Positions 8,998 through 21,137 are shown, numbered from the stretch's first letter. The stretch: DNA of 64,000 nucleotides from Porphyra umbilicalis (GCA_002049455.2 KV919044.1:1-64000); one strand, 5' to 3'. Program-made: numbers and translations. Notes: generated by a model not told the origin, from the sequence alone.

Positions 8998-11093
8998 CAG
9001 GCCCTATCATGGGTATTTGTTGATTGAATATACCCATGAGTATTTAGGTGTCGGCACCCATACTCAAAAGCCAGTAGCATGTGGGCGATTACACCCACGA
9101 TTGGGAACGCATACAAGAAAATACTCATGCGACATCCAGAAATGAGTATCTCTCGTGTAAGCAGAAGCTTACAGTTCTACAGATCAATGCGCCGCGGAGC
9201 TGCGAACATCCTTGCTGTCTGGTCATGCGAATCGCTCGAAACTGGGGCTTAGAAAGTGGCCGCATCAGAGTACAGCTCTGTGAGACACTCAGCTCGGCCA
9301 ATCAAAGCTCGGAATGCTATTACGGCTCCCTCCGCGAGATATGTCCAACATCAGTTTGACCAGGCACGCCTGGGACGTCAGCGTGAAAAACTTAATCAGG
9401 TCCGCACTGCTGTGTACCCGTCATGCTCCGCAGCAGGACACGAACAATGTGCTGAGGCTGCGGTACGGTATGTCGCGTGAGCTCAAGCAGACTGAGCGCC
9501 AATTGTCATGCACAAACAAGTGGGTGCCATCCGCAAGTTTGATTGCTGGATCTCGGGTGGTGCCTGTCGCCCCGGAAGCCGCGGCTGGCTTGCCCGCAGG
9601 TCGCTCACCGGCAGCTGTCACCTCCTTTCTTTATGCTCGGGTCTGCGCAGTGGCCTCTTTCCGAAAGTGCGTGTTGCTCCTTCTTTCTCGGGTCCATTTC
9701 ATTGTCCTGCTAGTGTTTATGGCCTCTGTCTGCCCGGCCTGGTCAGCAGCCCTGACAACTGTCTTTCGAGCGGTCGACCTCTCCACCCCCTTGTTCAACA
9801 GATGGCTCATTTTTTCGGCCTTTAGGACAGGATTCTCTCAAAGTGTAGTGATGCACACATGTACTTAGATCAGGAGACTTGCACTCCAACACATAGGAAG
9901 CAGTTTGCATTCGAGTCCTCAGTGATCTGAGGGCGCGTCAGCATTCAAAGACTTGCAATGAAGCTAGCAGCGAATGGAGTTACGTAGCTGAGAAGGACTG
10001 TCCAGCCACAGAAGACACAGGGCCCGGACGGCCCCTGCCCCTTTGCCCCCCCCACCGACCAGAGTGGCGCCCGGAAACCACGCGCAGAGATTGTCGGGGT
10101 TCTACACGCCCATGAGGACCCGCCAATAATCGTGGCTGCGCGCCAGATTTTGCTGCGGCGGCTCTTGAGCGGTTTCTGACGCCGTCAGGTGGCGCGGTTA
10201 GAGGCGCCTCGTCGCGCGCGGTCGGTCCCACCCGCCCGTCTGTGCGCCGTGTCGACCGCCCCGTCCGCCGTGCGCAGCTGTGCTGCGCGGCGGAGTGACG
10301 GCCCCTCCCGTGGGCATCGCTCGACGCCGGTGGGCCGCCGCCGCTGCGGTGGCGGCGGCGGCACCCGTCTCCCCGCTTTACGCACCCCCCGCCACGGCAA
10401 CGTGGCTGTAAGTGCCTCCGCACGCGCTCGTGGCTATGGAGCCGGCCCGAGTGCCCGGTGTCGATGCGTCGCCGAGCGAGCCACCGCCTTGAAGTCCAGG
10501 GTATTGCACGCACATGCCTGGAATTGCCTTCGGCTCGTTCCCGGCCGAGAATCACGTTCTGACGTCGACATAACCCGTCCCCCCCTCACGGCGACCAACC
10601 ATTTCGGAATTTGATGAAGGCTGCCTCCCCCCTGGACGCGCTGCGAGACTCTTCCTTGGACGCTGCGGCGCGCCCTCGACGCAATTCCCCACTCTCTGCA
10701 CTTGTTCGGTGCAACAGCCATCTTTGCAGAGGGTCTTGCTACATTGACATGGTCAGGGCAACAGTGATGGGCCACATCACGAAGGCTTCACGGTACGAGG
10801 CTGTCACTTGAGTCAGTCAACACGACCAATCCCCGCGTTCGCCGAGCGCTTGCGATGATGTCCAAAATTATAGAAATCGTCCCGGTCAGATCTCGACAAG
10901 AAGTGGTCCCCCATTTCGCAATGTAGCCCCGCACCAAGTCTATATGTGATGAGTGAGTATCAGATACCCACATCCTTGGATATTTCATATACCAATACTC
11001 ACGTTGAGTTTCCGAAAGTGCGAAAATACTCTGTCCCAAGATGTTCGGACGGAAAATATCCACGACCAAAATCGATACCCATGGTAGGGCCTG
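8998..11093. mobile_element. Non-autonomous hAT transposon (hAT-1), 2096 bp
   Basis: The ends are inverted repeats: left CAGGCCCTATCATGGGTAT and, read inward from the right, CAGGCCCTACCATGGGTAT (18 of 19 identical), flanked by a perfect 8-bp duplication ATGAGTTC. Just inside both ends lie many short copies of A-T-A-C-C-C-A-T and G-A-G-T-A-T in both orientations, the subterminal repeats on which hAT transposases bind. No hAT transposase (no BED finger, no dimerisation domain) is encoded, so it depends on a helper elsewhere. The centre, about 10020-10770, is much more GC-rich than the arms and may be captured host sequence. The near-perfect ends suggest recent mobility. Confidence 0.93.
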
Positions 11094-11101
11094 ATGAGTT
11101 C
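11094..11101. repeat. Right target-site duplication of hAT-1
   Basis: ATGAGTTC, identical to 8990-8997. Confidence 0.92.
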
Positions 11102-12063
11102 CTGATAATTTTTGACTACGCACGTGCTGGCGGCGCATCGCGAGCCGTGTCGAGCCGAATGGTTTGAGCAGATCCGGCGAGCAACACGGATGCTGAGTCT
11201 TCCATGCGACCTCCCTCTCGAGACTAATGACAGTGCAAAAAGAGGCCGTACCCTGGCAGCCTGCCGCTTGTAGACTTGTGACCGGCCCGCACATGGGCTG
11301 GCCCAACTGCCTCTGACACCGGAGGTGAATGGAGCACGGCGGAGACCCCATTCCCATTGCACTTCTCCTGCGCAAAATCCACTGCGTTGCAGGGGAACCC
11401 CATCAGCGGTGACCGCCTGGAGTCAACGCGGCCTCAAGATGACCTGTTTTGGTCTGCATGGAGGGGGTAAAAGATAGGTGCACGTTGCGTGCGTGCGTGG
11501 ATGTTGAGGCACCGGGATTGGGGAAGAGCGCCTCTGCACGAGGCCCATGTCCAAGGAGCACCCCATGACACTTTAGATGCATGGACAGAACGAGACAAGG
11601 GGTGATAACCACCCTCGTATGGTAGAGAAGTCAAGTAGGCGGTGGCGTACAGCGACAGCAAAGATGGCCATACCCTGTGCCTCGCGCCCCGTACACACAT
11701 TTTTGCCACTACTGCCGAAGACCCGCTGGGGCTGACAGGCAGTCTCTGTGTGTCTTCTCCCCGGGGGGGATCCATCAATGGTAGCCTCCAGCAGCCGGCG
11801 ACAGTACAGATTCACTTGAGGACAGAGAAAGACAGATGCAGTGGATTCTATGCTACGTCGTAATGGAGCTCCCGACCCGCCACTGCTTCATTCTGTTCTG
11901 GGTTTGAGGACCAATCGAAGGGCTGTAGACAGTATATACGACACAACTGAAAGTGAAGAAACACCTACACACAACAGATACAAGGTATTAAATGAAGGTA
12001 CTGCTTCAGAACACGTGAGCAGAAGGACACAAAGAAAGGCACTCTCACAACCATGGAAGGAAG
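11102..12063. other. No gene seen: spacer downstream of the 12-kb gene
   Basis: There is no coding signal. The stretch probably includes the 3' untranslated region of the minus-strand gene that begins at 12064. No clear AATAAA was found on the minus strand. Confidence 0.4.
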
Positions 12064-14746
12064 CTAAGCAGGAAGAATCAGATCGCGGTCCCTCACGACG
12101 AAGCTGCCTATGGCATCCCCCAGCACTCGAGTCAATAGCTCCGGCGGCTCAACAGGGAAGTCTGCTTCGTGCGTGAGGATGCAGCGGGGGTTCAAGACGC
12201 CCTCCAACAGCACGACCACTAGGTCGTCCGACAATGTTCGGCCGTGCAGTACCTTGCGCATGGGATGCACAACACCGTGCCCGACTTGTAGACCTTCTGC
12301 GTCGAGCAGATCATGCGGCCCGTCGTCCACGCCCGGCGCGGCTGCCATGGACGAGACAAGAGGCCCTGCAGGGGCTGGGGCAGGAGCAAAAGCTGTGGCA
12401 GCAGCAAAAGCTGTGGCAGCAGCGAAAGATGACAGCGCAGCACTGGCCGCCTGGCCGCGCTTCCATGCGGCAGCATGCCGTCCCCGCTTGGCGGGCCACT
12501 CGGCGCTTTCGGCCCGCCGCGTTTGCCCGTCTCCGCGGTATCTGGCGCCGCGGGAAGCACGGTGAAGACTGGGCCCGTTGTGGCAGCAGTACGGGCGGCA
12601 GCACGGGCTGCCACAACCGACGAGCCGGCGAAGGTACCCCGTACCCCCGTGCCGTTGTTGGCGGTGGAGATCACGGCGGCGGCGGCTCCACCGCCCGCAA
12701 CCGCCCCCGGCCGAGGTGCAATAACGACATGGTTGTGGGAGCCGTGAATGCCCCGACGAGCTGCAGCCGCCGCGCTAGCGGGCACCACACCGGGGGCTAC
12801 CGCCGCCGCTGACGCCGCCACAGCGTCCGTCGCTCGGCGAGATGCCGCAGCCGCTCGGTTCCTCTTGGCTTGTTGCGCCAGTTGCGCACAGAGCAACGCC
12901 GTCCGGATTGGCTTCCGGATGCGCGCCTCTTTGCCCCATAGCAGGAGCAGAGAACCAATTCTCTCCTCCAGCGTGCAGCGGTCGCTGTTTGGGATGCTCG
13001 ACAGGAAGACCACGCGGCGACCGAGCCCGCCCGCTACGCCGTTTTCCCCACCTCGCGTCAGCTGCGTCGCGGGCAGGAGACACAGGGGCACGCTGACACC
13101 GAGCGGCCAGCGCCCGCCCCCCACCTGGCCGTCCCCGGCCGGGTTGAAAATCAGCCGGTGGGACCACCAGCGGGCGAACCCCTCCTGCATCATGCGCGGG
13201 TGCATCCCAAACGTGGCGGCAAACAGGATGACGATCACCTTGAGGTCGTTACTGACGACTTTGGAGGCGGTGGCCATGCCTATCAGCTCCTTGAGGATGT
13301 CCTCGATCTTTTTCTCGAGCATGTTGACAGGGGGAGGCAGGATCGAATCGACTAGAAACGGCATGCTTGTGGCGGTGGGCGCCGGGATGGCGTCGGTCGA
13401 GCGCTCTGTATCCCCCTCGGAGGCGTCAGGAGGGGTGTGGGACCGCGACCGACAGACCCTACGGGCCAACTGCTGCCACTCCACGAGTGGCGGCAGGTCG
13501 TCGTCAAAAGGCGACGTCATGAGCTCGTGCAGCTCCATGTCCTCGTCAGATATGGCCGGCAGAGGGGCGACGACAGGCGTTGGGTGTGTGGCTTTTCCGA
13601 CGAGGCGCGCCGACCGGGAGCCGGAAGCCAGCGTGCCTTTCGACAGCACGTCACCGGATCGCACAAACCGGTGGACTTCGGATAGGACCCGCAAAACTTC
13701 GGGGTCCGAGTACTTGCCCTTTCCCGCCAGGGTGAGGAAGCCGACGTTGCCCGCGGCGTCCACTCCCGACGCGTGCACCAGCAGCCCCAGGCCAAGGTGT
13801 GCCTCGGCCTCCTCGGCGGCCGCCACCAGCGCACCAAGCGCGCGCAGCGCACCAGTGGGGACCGCCGACGCGCCCTTGCCCGTGATCGCCGAGACATACT
13901 TTGAGAGCCGGCGCAGAAGCGGGCTGTTCTGGTCGCTCGCCGCCGCCGCCGCACGCTCGACCGCCGCCACGGCCCCAGCAGCAGTGCGGGCAGCGACACC
14001 CGCGGAGACGATGGCTGCAGTGGCGCTGTTGGCAGCGCCGCTTGTGACAGGAGCACGCACTGCGGCAATCGACAAAGTGGGATCAGGTCGGTCCGCCAGA
14101 GGGTGCGTCAAGCCCGTCGCACCGCCCGCATTAGCGGCGGTACCGGCCGCCGCGGCCAGGAGCGCACCCGCGAGGTTGCGGGCCGTCACTGCGCCGTCAG
14201 CAGACGCTCCTACACAGGCCGTCTCTGAGGCGGCAGCTGGCGAACCGACGGCAGCCGTCGCGGCGGCAGCAGCCAGTGCCCCGACGTTGGCCGTCGTTGC
14301 GGCAGCAGCCGGCGTGCTGACGGCGGCCTGCGCCGCGGAAGCAGCCGGCGCACCGACAGCGACCGTCGCCGTGGAGGTAGCGGGAGACCTGGCAGCGGCC
14401 GCGCCAAAGCAGCAGCCGTCGCCGAAGCAGCAGCCGGTGAAGATATGTAGGTCGTGCCCGACGTGGCAGCAGGCTCACCAACAGCTGCCGTTTGCGGCTA
14501 AGGCGTGTCCACCACCTCTTTGCCCGCAGCGGCCGTCGGAAGGGTGGGCGCCGCCGCCTCGTCCGTTGCTGCTCCAGTCGCGGAGGAAGCTCGCGCAGCC
14601 GCTGTCGACGAGCCGACCAGAACAACTGGAGCCGGCTTGGGCAAGACAAGGACGGCAGCGGAGAAGCTATGAGTTTTCGCCAGCGTCACGCCACGCACGG
14701 CAGAAGGGGAAACGACATCTACCGGGGGGGGGACCGAAGGTGTCAT
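12064..14746 (-). CDS. Ala-rich protein of unknown function, probably multi-exon
   Basis: The minus strand stays open from about 14473 to 12219 in one frame. Residue patterns that look truly coding lie in the middle: an acidic segment D-E-D-M-E-L-H-E-L-M, then M-L-E-K-K-I-E-D-I-L-K-E-L followed by a hydrophobic helix-rich stretch with V-I-V-I-L-F-A-A-T-F. A different frame at 12064-12348 gives a very protein-like C-terminus (L-S-D-D-L-V-V-V-L-L-E-G-V, V-R-D-R-D-L-I-L-P-A). The ATG at 14746 opens a third segment, 14746-14498, behind a TATA box. I infer one gene with at least three exons. Splice sites are not resolved, and an in-frame stop near 14473 must be spliced out. Ala/Thr-rich linkers separate the segments. 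Family not recognised. Confidence 0.55.
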
Positions 14747-14897
14747 CGTGCGTAGAGCAGGCGAAAAGAGAGAGGGGGATAGAGACGGGCAGGTGGGTGA
14801 ATGGGTAGTAGGGGGTGGAAGGAGCAGGTGACGACCAGGTTGTGCAGATGAAGGGGGAGATAGGGGAGCCAGGCACCACGGAACACGACCCGACAGC

Positions 14898-14903
14898 TAT
14901 ATA
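14898..14903 (-). promoter_or_regulatory. TATA box upstream of the 12-14.7 kb gene
   Basis: TATATA lies in a palindromic CTATATAG context, about 150 nt upstream of the proposed ATG at 14746. That spacing allows a 5' UTR of roughly 120 nt. Confidence 0.55.
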
Positions 14904-14949
14904 GGAGCCTTCTGGTCGCCGTCGGCACCGGCATGAGGTACCCTGGCAC

Positions 14950-15682
14950 CTACGCCGTAGCATCGACGCGTGGAGGCCATGGTGTGGCTCCCGCCAGGTT
15001 CCGCCGGCACGCCCTCCCTCAGCTACTGCTGCTTGGGAGAATGGTACGGCGACACGGGCGGCGGCGACAAAAAAGGGCGGCCCACCCACCGTCAAGCCGC
15101 GCCTTCGCAACCAGCAACGCACCCAAAACAGCGGCGACTATGCGAACACAAGCCTCGGCGAGGTGCATCCCAGTTGACCCCGCCGCTCGCCTCACCTGCG
15201 CCTTGGCGGACGCGGCAAAAACGCGGCATGTGCCTCTTGTCAACGGCCAGAGACCAAGGCACCCATCCCGCGCCGTTAAGCGGGTAAGCAGACAGCTGGC
15301 GCCCGTCGGCCGTGCGTCAGCCGCCAGAGAACCATTGTCCGCGGCGCCAGGCGGCGGCTGGGTCCAGAGCGGTGACGGCGGGGTGGGCAGACGCCCGCAG
15401 TGCCGGTCGCGGGGCCGGGGAGTGGCGGTGAAGGTGGGGTGAAGGCCAACACGCAGCCGCCAAGAGCCCGACAAAGAGACCCCCGAGCCCGTCTGGAGCA
15501 GGCGGCGACGGGAACGTGACGACGGCAGGGTTGGAAGACGCTGGCAGGGCCAGTCGAGGGGCCGTGCGGTGGCGGTGACGGTGTGTGGAGGACCAAGACG
15601 CAGCCACTCAGCACCCGCCGCGGGTTGCTCAACAGGGACTGTGCGCGGCGTCCGCGCTCTGAGCCAGCGAGGGTGGCGGCGG
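14950..15682. other. GC-rich spacer with a two-copy imperfect repeat
   Basis: No confident gene. Two related blocks lie at about 15358-15465 and 15500-15610. They share the order: a gcg-gtgacggcgg-like stretch, a gccggggag/gccagtcg block, gtggcggtga, and an ACGCAGCC end. Overlapping frames on the minus strand are low-complexity and probably not translated. Confidence 0.4.
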
Positions 15683-15976
15683 CTAGTGTCCATTGTACTG
15701 CTCCCGAGGCTCAAATGAGCCTCCGATGAGGCTCAAATGAGGCTCCCTCTCATATGGCCTGGAAGCGCGGCCTTTTGGGGGTGTTTGGGGCACCCCGTCC
15801 AAGTTTTTATCGTACACAGCCGCCGAGTTGGCCCATAGGTAAGTGGAATGCGCTGAGTGCAGATCTATTCTCAGAAAGAGCAGCCAAGGCCGGAACCTGG
15901 TCACAGAGAGGCATCAAAAATAGGCTCAAATGAGCCTGAGAGGCTCAAATGAGGCGGTCAGTAGAATGGACACTAG
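15683..15976. mobile_element. MITE, 294 bp, with 18-bp inverted ends
   Basis: The left end, CTAGTGTCCATTGTACTG, matches the inverted right end, CTAGTGTCCATTCTACTG, at 17 of 18 positions. Inside both ends are two copies each of the palindromic block GGCTCAAATGAGCC or its half. No coding capacity. A TA dinucleotide at both borders would fit a Tc1/mariner-type duplication. A hAT-like TAGTG start is also possible, but no 8-bp duplication is visible. Confidence 0.8.
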
Positions 15977-16189
15977 GGCCGCGCGCGGCGCAGACGACCG
16001 ACCGGCGCCCCCTCCAATCAAGTGCCCGCTCACCACAACAACAACCCGCGAGCAGGCCGGCACAAAAAGACACGCCACTCAGTGGCCATGCGGAGACCCC
16101 CATAAGCGATTGCGGGAGACGGCACCGGCGGTAGCGACGGCGCAGCCAGCCACTTTCAAAAGCCGGCCCCCCCTGGCAGCCCCTCAGGG

Positions 16190-17830
16190 GCCCCCAGACG
16201 CACCTGTGGGCGGCGTCGGCAGTGGCCGCGTGGAGCGGCGCGCGTAAAACAGTGGCGACCGAGCAGCCTCTTGGGGCCCCCCAAACGTGCCCGCGGGCGG
16301 TGTGGGCCGCGGCGCGCGGCGGCGACGGGCTGAAAAAACAGCCCCAGCAGCCCCCCAGGGCCCCTTAAACTCGCCCGCGGGCGACGGTGGCTGCGGTGCA
16401 TAGCGGCTCACGCAACTCAATGCCGCTCGAGCAGCCCCAAAGAAGTTCCCAAAACGCGCCCGCGAGCTGCGCTGGCGGCGACGTGGCGTGGAGCGCGAAA
16501 AACGCTCCGCCTCAGCAGCCACCCAGCAGCCCCCCAAACGCGCCCGCGGGCGGCGGCGGCGGCGGCGCGCAGCGGCGCGCGGCAAACAATGCCGCCCCAG
16601 GAGCCCCCCAGGGGTGCCCCCCAAACGTGCCCGCGGCCGGTGGCGGCGGCGGCGCGCTGCGGCGCGCGCAAAAAAATGCCGCACAAGCAGCCCCCCAGAT
16701 GTGCCCGCGGGCGGCGGGGGCGGCGGTGCGCAGCGGCACGCGCGAAAAAAAAAGCCGCCCTAGCAGCCACCCAGGGGCCCCCCAAACGCGCGCACGAGCG
16801 GCGGCGGCGGCGGCGCGCAGCGGCGCGCGGAAAACAATGCCGCCCCAGGAGCCCCCAAGGGGTGCCCCCGAAACGTGCCCGCGGGCGGCGGCGGCGGCGG
16901 TGCGCAGCGGCGCGCGAAAAAACACCACTGCCCCAGCAGGCACCAAGGGGCCCTGAAAACGCGCCCGCGGGCGGCGGCGGCGGCGGCGCGCAGCGGTGCG
17001 CGGAAAAAAATGCCGCTCAGGCGCCCCCCAGGGGTGCCCCCCAAACGTGCCCGCGGGCAGCGTGGGCGGCGGTGCGCAGAGGCGCGCAAAAAAAAAAATC
17101 CGCCCCAGCAGCCACTCAGGGGCGCCAATAACATGCCCGTAGGCGGCGGCGGCGGCGGCGCGCAGCGGCGCGCAAAAAAACATCCCGCCCCAAAGGGTGC
17201 CCCTCAAGCGTGCCCACGGCCGCTGGCGGCGGCGGCGCGCTGCGGCGCGCCCAAATAATGGCCGCACCAGCAGCTTCCCAGATGCGCCCGCGGGCGGCGG
17301 TGGCGGCGGTGCGCAGCGGCGCGCGCAAAATAAAATACCGCCCCAGCAGCCACCCAGGGGCCCCCCAAGCGCGCGCGCGGGCGGCGGCGGCGGCGGCGCG
17401 CAGCGACGCGCAGCAAACAATGCCGCCCCAGGAGCCCCCCAGGGGTGCCCCGCAAACGTGCTCGCGGCCGGTGGCGGCGGCGGCGCGCTGCGGCGCGCGC
17501 AAAAAAATGCCGCACCAGCAGCCCCCCAGATGCGCCCGGGGGCGGCGGGCGCGGCGGTGCGCAGCGGCGCGAGAAGAAAAAATAACCGCCCCAGCAGCCA
17601 CCCAGGGGCCCCCCAAACGCGCCCGCGGGCGGCGGCGGCGGCGGCGACGGCGGCGCGCAGCGGCGCGCGGAAAACATTCCGCCCCAGGAGCCTCCCAGGG
17701 GCGCTCCCCAAACGTGCCCGCGGGCGGTGGCGGCGGCGGCGCGCAGCGGCGCGCGGAAAAAAACGCCGCCCCAGGAGCCGCAGAGGGGCCCCCCAGAGGG
17801 CGGCGGGGGCGGTGGAGCGCGGCGGCCGCG
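16190..17830. repeat. 87-bp minisatellite, about 18-19 units
   Basis: The block 'ggcggygcgcagcggcgcgc' recurs at 16561, 16648, 16722, 16809, 16896, 16982 and 17068 and onward, so the period is 86-87 bp with one 74-bp unit. Each unit also holds an A-run, a GCCGCCCCAG-like block and AAACGTGCCCGCGG. Because 87 = 29 codons, every frame on both strands stays open for hundreds of codons. That explains the many overlapping ORFs, and I do not call any of them a gene. Units before about 16500 are more diverged. Confidence 0.9.
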
Positions 17831-19096
17831 GCCAAAATATGCGTGAACGGATGCGGACGAGCCATCCGGCCCAGGCGGAAACAGCACAACGTCCGCCTCG
17901 TCTGGTACCTCCCATGCACTTGCTGAGCCTGTACTTCGCGTCCCGGGAGAGGTGCATTGCGGCTGCTCAGGTGCACCGTCCGCTGCCGATGCACGCGCGC
18001 ATGTGATTGGATGCGCCTGAGTTCTGCAACGTCGAACTCGGCGTCTCAGTAACACCCTCCCACGGCGTACCGGTTGGACCAGCTCAGGCCCGTTCCAAGT
18101 TTGCTTCCGTGCTCCCCACATCGACGTTACATCGACTCCCATTGGTGGATCGATGTGTCAGCGCCACAAACCGTACATACTTCGCAGCCGAGACGCCGGA
18201 AGTGGCGTACAATATATGACAATGTATGGCCATACATCATCTGATTAGGCCACTTATTAGGTGGGCAATGGAAATTGATGAAAGGCAAAGTTGAACTCGA
18301 GTACTGTAAATACTCGATCTCTTTTAAGACCACACCGAGCGACGGAGCGGCAGGCCGACCCTCCGTCTGGCGACCCACCACTTGCGTGGCCTGCTCCTTT
18401 GGTCCCCTCCTGGGCATGCGCTTCGTTTGCCCGACCCTGCTTCGTGTCCTCTCCTTACCCTCTCCTTGCCCCCACCTCGCCTGAACGGATGTGTCCGCCT
18501 CCCCCCCCTTTCCCCCGCCCGAGTGGTTTGGCACCAGGGTGGCGGTCGCCGACCCCCCCCCTTCTCCGGTTTGCAACAGACCAAAAAAACACGGGCAGCA
18601 CACTCTCAACGTTGGTGGAGTGGTACACGAACACGCTGTATATCATATGCTCCTTCCCCCTGTCCCTGCCTTGACTTAGCCCTTCTTTTTTTTGCTATGT
18701 CTGCCTTTGGCGACGTGATCGTTTTTGTGTCTGTCTGACCAGACTGTTAAAGCGCTGCGACACGATGATGGCAGACCTCTTTTGCGCGGGTGAAGCAGCA
18801 AGAGAGTGCGGGGCTCAGTGTCCGGGGGGGGGGGGGAGTGCGGGGCTCGGTGCCCGGGGAGCGGGGGGGGGGTGCAGCTGGAGCGGCTCTTCTGCTTGCA
18901 TCGTTCGTTGCACTGCCAATTCTCTCTTGTCCACTGTATTTCGACAGATACGCACCGCCGGTCCGTCATCCGATTCGCTTGCAGCTACGAATCGGACGCA
19001 GTCGCGACCCATCGCTTCCCCCGGCAGCACCGGTTGTCATCTATCGCAGGTGCGTCGCACTTGTTCCCACGCTCTACTCTTTTGACCCCTCCACCA
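17831..19096. other. Upstream region of the 19-kb gene; no separate gene
   Basis: The stretch includes a 16-bp perfect palindrome ATGTATGGCCATACAT near 18223 and poly-G runs at about 18825-18870. The reading frame upstream of the chosen ATG (19097) is open but low-complexity, and is probably 5' UTR. Confidence 0.4.
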
Positions 19097-20408
19097 ATGA
19101 CGGTACGTACTGTCGACCACCTGAGGGCGCTGCTGAAAGCGCACAAGCCTTCCACCAATGGGAGGAAGGCGACCCTGGAGGAGCGTTGCAAAGCCCATGC
19201 GATCGATATGGACGGTCCCATCCCGTCCGTGACAGCCTCGACGGCTGCGCCGCCATCCACACCGGCCGCCCCCGTCCCGGATCCGACCTCTTTTGCCACC
19301 CGCTTGCCCCTTTCGGCACCAGTGGTGGCGGCTGGGACGGTCCCCGACGAAGTACAACATGCTGTTGCTGCCTGTTCCTCGTCGCTGGTTGATCTGGCTC
19401 CCAATCCCGCGTCTCATCAAGACCCCAACGACTCGGAGCCGGTGCGGGTCGCCCCCACCGCCCCCACCGCCACCAACGCTCGGGCGCCCGACTTGACCAA
19501 GCATGAAACGGTGCGCCTGGCCAACGTTCCTTCTGATGGTGAGGTGGCTGCTGGTGTGATGGTTTCGCGTGGCAAAATGACTCGTGAGCAGATGGATGCG
19601 AAGAAGAGTCCGGGCGAGATGTGGCTGGTGGTGGTTGGAGCCATGTTCAACAGTGACAAGCAGTTCATTGTTCCCAAGGAGTGCTCAGATCTTAGTATCA
19701 ACCCGAACCTGCACCCCCCAGCCCGCACCAGTCAGTTTTTGAAAGCCAAGTGGAGAGAGGTACGTTTGTTTTGACTCCCGTGTGCCAGCAGCCACATTGC
19801 ACGCTGCCCGTGTCTCGTATCGTTCCCACTGGTCAATGAATGTTGTCGCGGCAAGCACTGCCGCGGTGATGAAGTGTTCGCTCTGTGCGACCTTCGGCTG
19901 CAAATACCTCTCTGTGGGCGCGGCCAACTGAATTGCAGCTGTGTGTCCTTCCACTTTGTGGTGCTGCCCGCCATTTTCTTTCGTATTGTTTCAACAGGTG
20001 AGCGCCTTTTTCTGGGACACCTAGAAAAACTTTGGCACCTCCGGGCAGCACAACCCGGCGCGGTGGTCGACGTACTCCAAGGGCAACAAAATCCTGGACT
20101 ACATATACATCCTCTTTCGCAGCCATCAAATGGTGTTGCAGCTCATCAACCCGGACATCGGCGTGGGCGGGGTCGAGGGGAACGCCGCGTCGGGCCAGCA
20201 GATTTGTACACGTCACACCCCCTCAGGCCGCAAGAAGCAGCGGCTAGTCTACCCAGCCTTTGACGCCCTCGTGCAGAAATCGGCCGACATGGCTGCCGCG
20301 GCAAAGAAGCACGCCGACGCGTCCGAGCTATCCTCCCTGTCTGCCACGCTCAATAACCTGAAGGACGCGTGCGCCGACCCCGAGAATATCCGCACTGTCG
20401 AGGACTGA
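19097..20408 (+). CDS. Two-exon protein of unknown function, facing Harbinger transposase 1
   Basis: Exon 1 runs 19097-19759 and exon 2 20025-20408. The 265-nt intron has donor GTACGT and acceptor ACCTAG. An alternative acceptor at TTCAACAG would give an immediate in-frame stop, so the later AG is preferred. The product is 348 residues. The N-terminal third is basic, the middle is Pro/Ala/Thr-rich, and the conserved-looking part straddles the intron (G-E-M-W-L-V-V-V-G-A-M-F, P-P-A-R-T-S-Q-F-L-K-A-K-W, then a W-S-T-Y-S-K-G-N-K segment). The C-terminus has a charged Ala-rich helix. Family not recognised. It converges with the transposase at 21138-22280, 730 nt away, as a Harbinger accessory gene would, but it lacks the NAM-associated signature. 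Confidence 0.7.
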
Positions 20409-21137
20409 CTGCGCCTGGTGCTGGAGATGGGCAGTGCCGCTCGCATGGCACCCGCCGTTCTTTTTCCTGGCAGCGTCGGCGGAGCGGGTGGCCGCGGTGG
20501 GGATGGGGGGGAGGGTGGGAGGGACTAGTCGGCGGCGGAGGACTAGCCCAGTGGAAGCAGTACGTGAGCTAGGTGGCGTTTCCATTTGAGAGTGGTGCCA
20601 CCGGGGGTGCGGAGGGCGTTCATGGCAATGTCAGCGATGTGGACGTGCTGGGAGGTGATGGTGGGGGTGTGGGGTTGTTGAAGCGTGGAGTCATGGATGC
20701 GGGAGCCGCGTAGAATTTTATGTTCGACCTGCAAGCGTATCCTTAACTGATTTGAGTGTACAATCATGCCGAGTTACTTTGTCTGTTTTTTCCTTGTGTG
20801 CTCGTAGAATGACTGCTGTACCAGTGGTGAAATTAAAGGGAGTACACACACGTTGGGGCGGGGCGGGGGTATTTCACAGCGGCACTGTGCTTCTACGATC
20901 GGGTAAAGGACGTTGCATCTCTGTCAGAGCCGCGATAGGCCGCAGCTCTTTGGCATGAAAGCACGCGTCCCATTTTTTTTCCTTGTGCATGTCCGTGCCG
21001 CGTGCTCAAAAAAAGGTGTCACTCTAGTACATAGGATCCACGCCAGGGCGCAACACACCAAGCTCCTCCAATCGGTCTGTCATCCTCCCTCGCAGGTGAG
21101 ACCGCTCAAAGTCCCTGCGCCGCCCTCGCTCACCTGG
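20409..21137. other. Intergenic spacer between two convergent genes
   Basis: No gene. It contains a T8 run near 20975 and an A7 run near 21008 on the plus strand, possible 3'-end signals for the plus and minus genes. The remainder is unremarkable. Confidence 0.4.

Noticed and set aside
9314-9868. 184-codon plus-strand frame inside hAT-1 as a possible transposase
   Set aside because: No BED zinc finger, RNase H-like catalytic residues or hAT dimerisation motif is visible.
12748-14808. Long plus-strand open frame (about 686 codons) opposite the Ala-rich gene
   Set aside because: The minus strand has the more natural residue pattern, a TATA box upstream and a protein-like C-terminal segment. 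The plus frame is mostly Ala/Arg/Pro and looks like a shadow kept open by GC content.
16512-17957. 481-codon minus-strand frame across the 87-bp array
   Set aside because: All six frames are open over the same repeat, so openness carries no evidence of translation.
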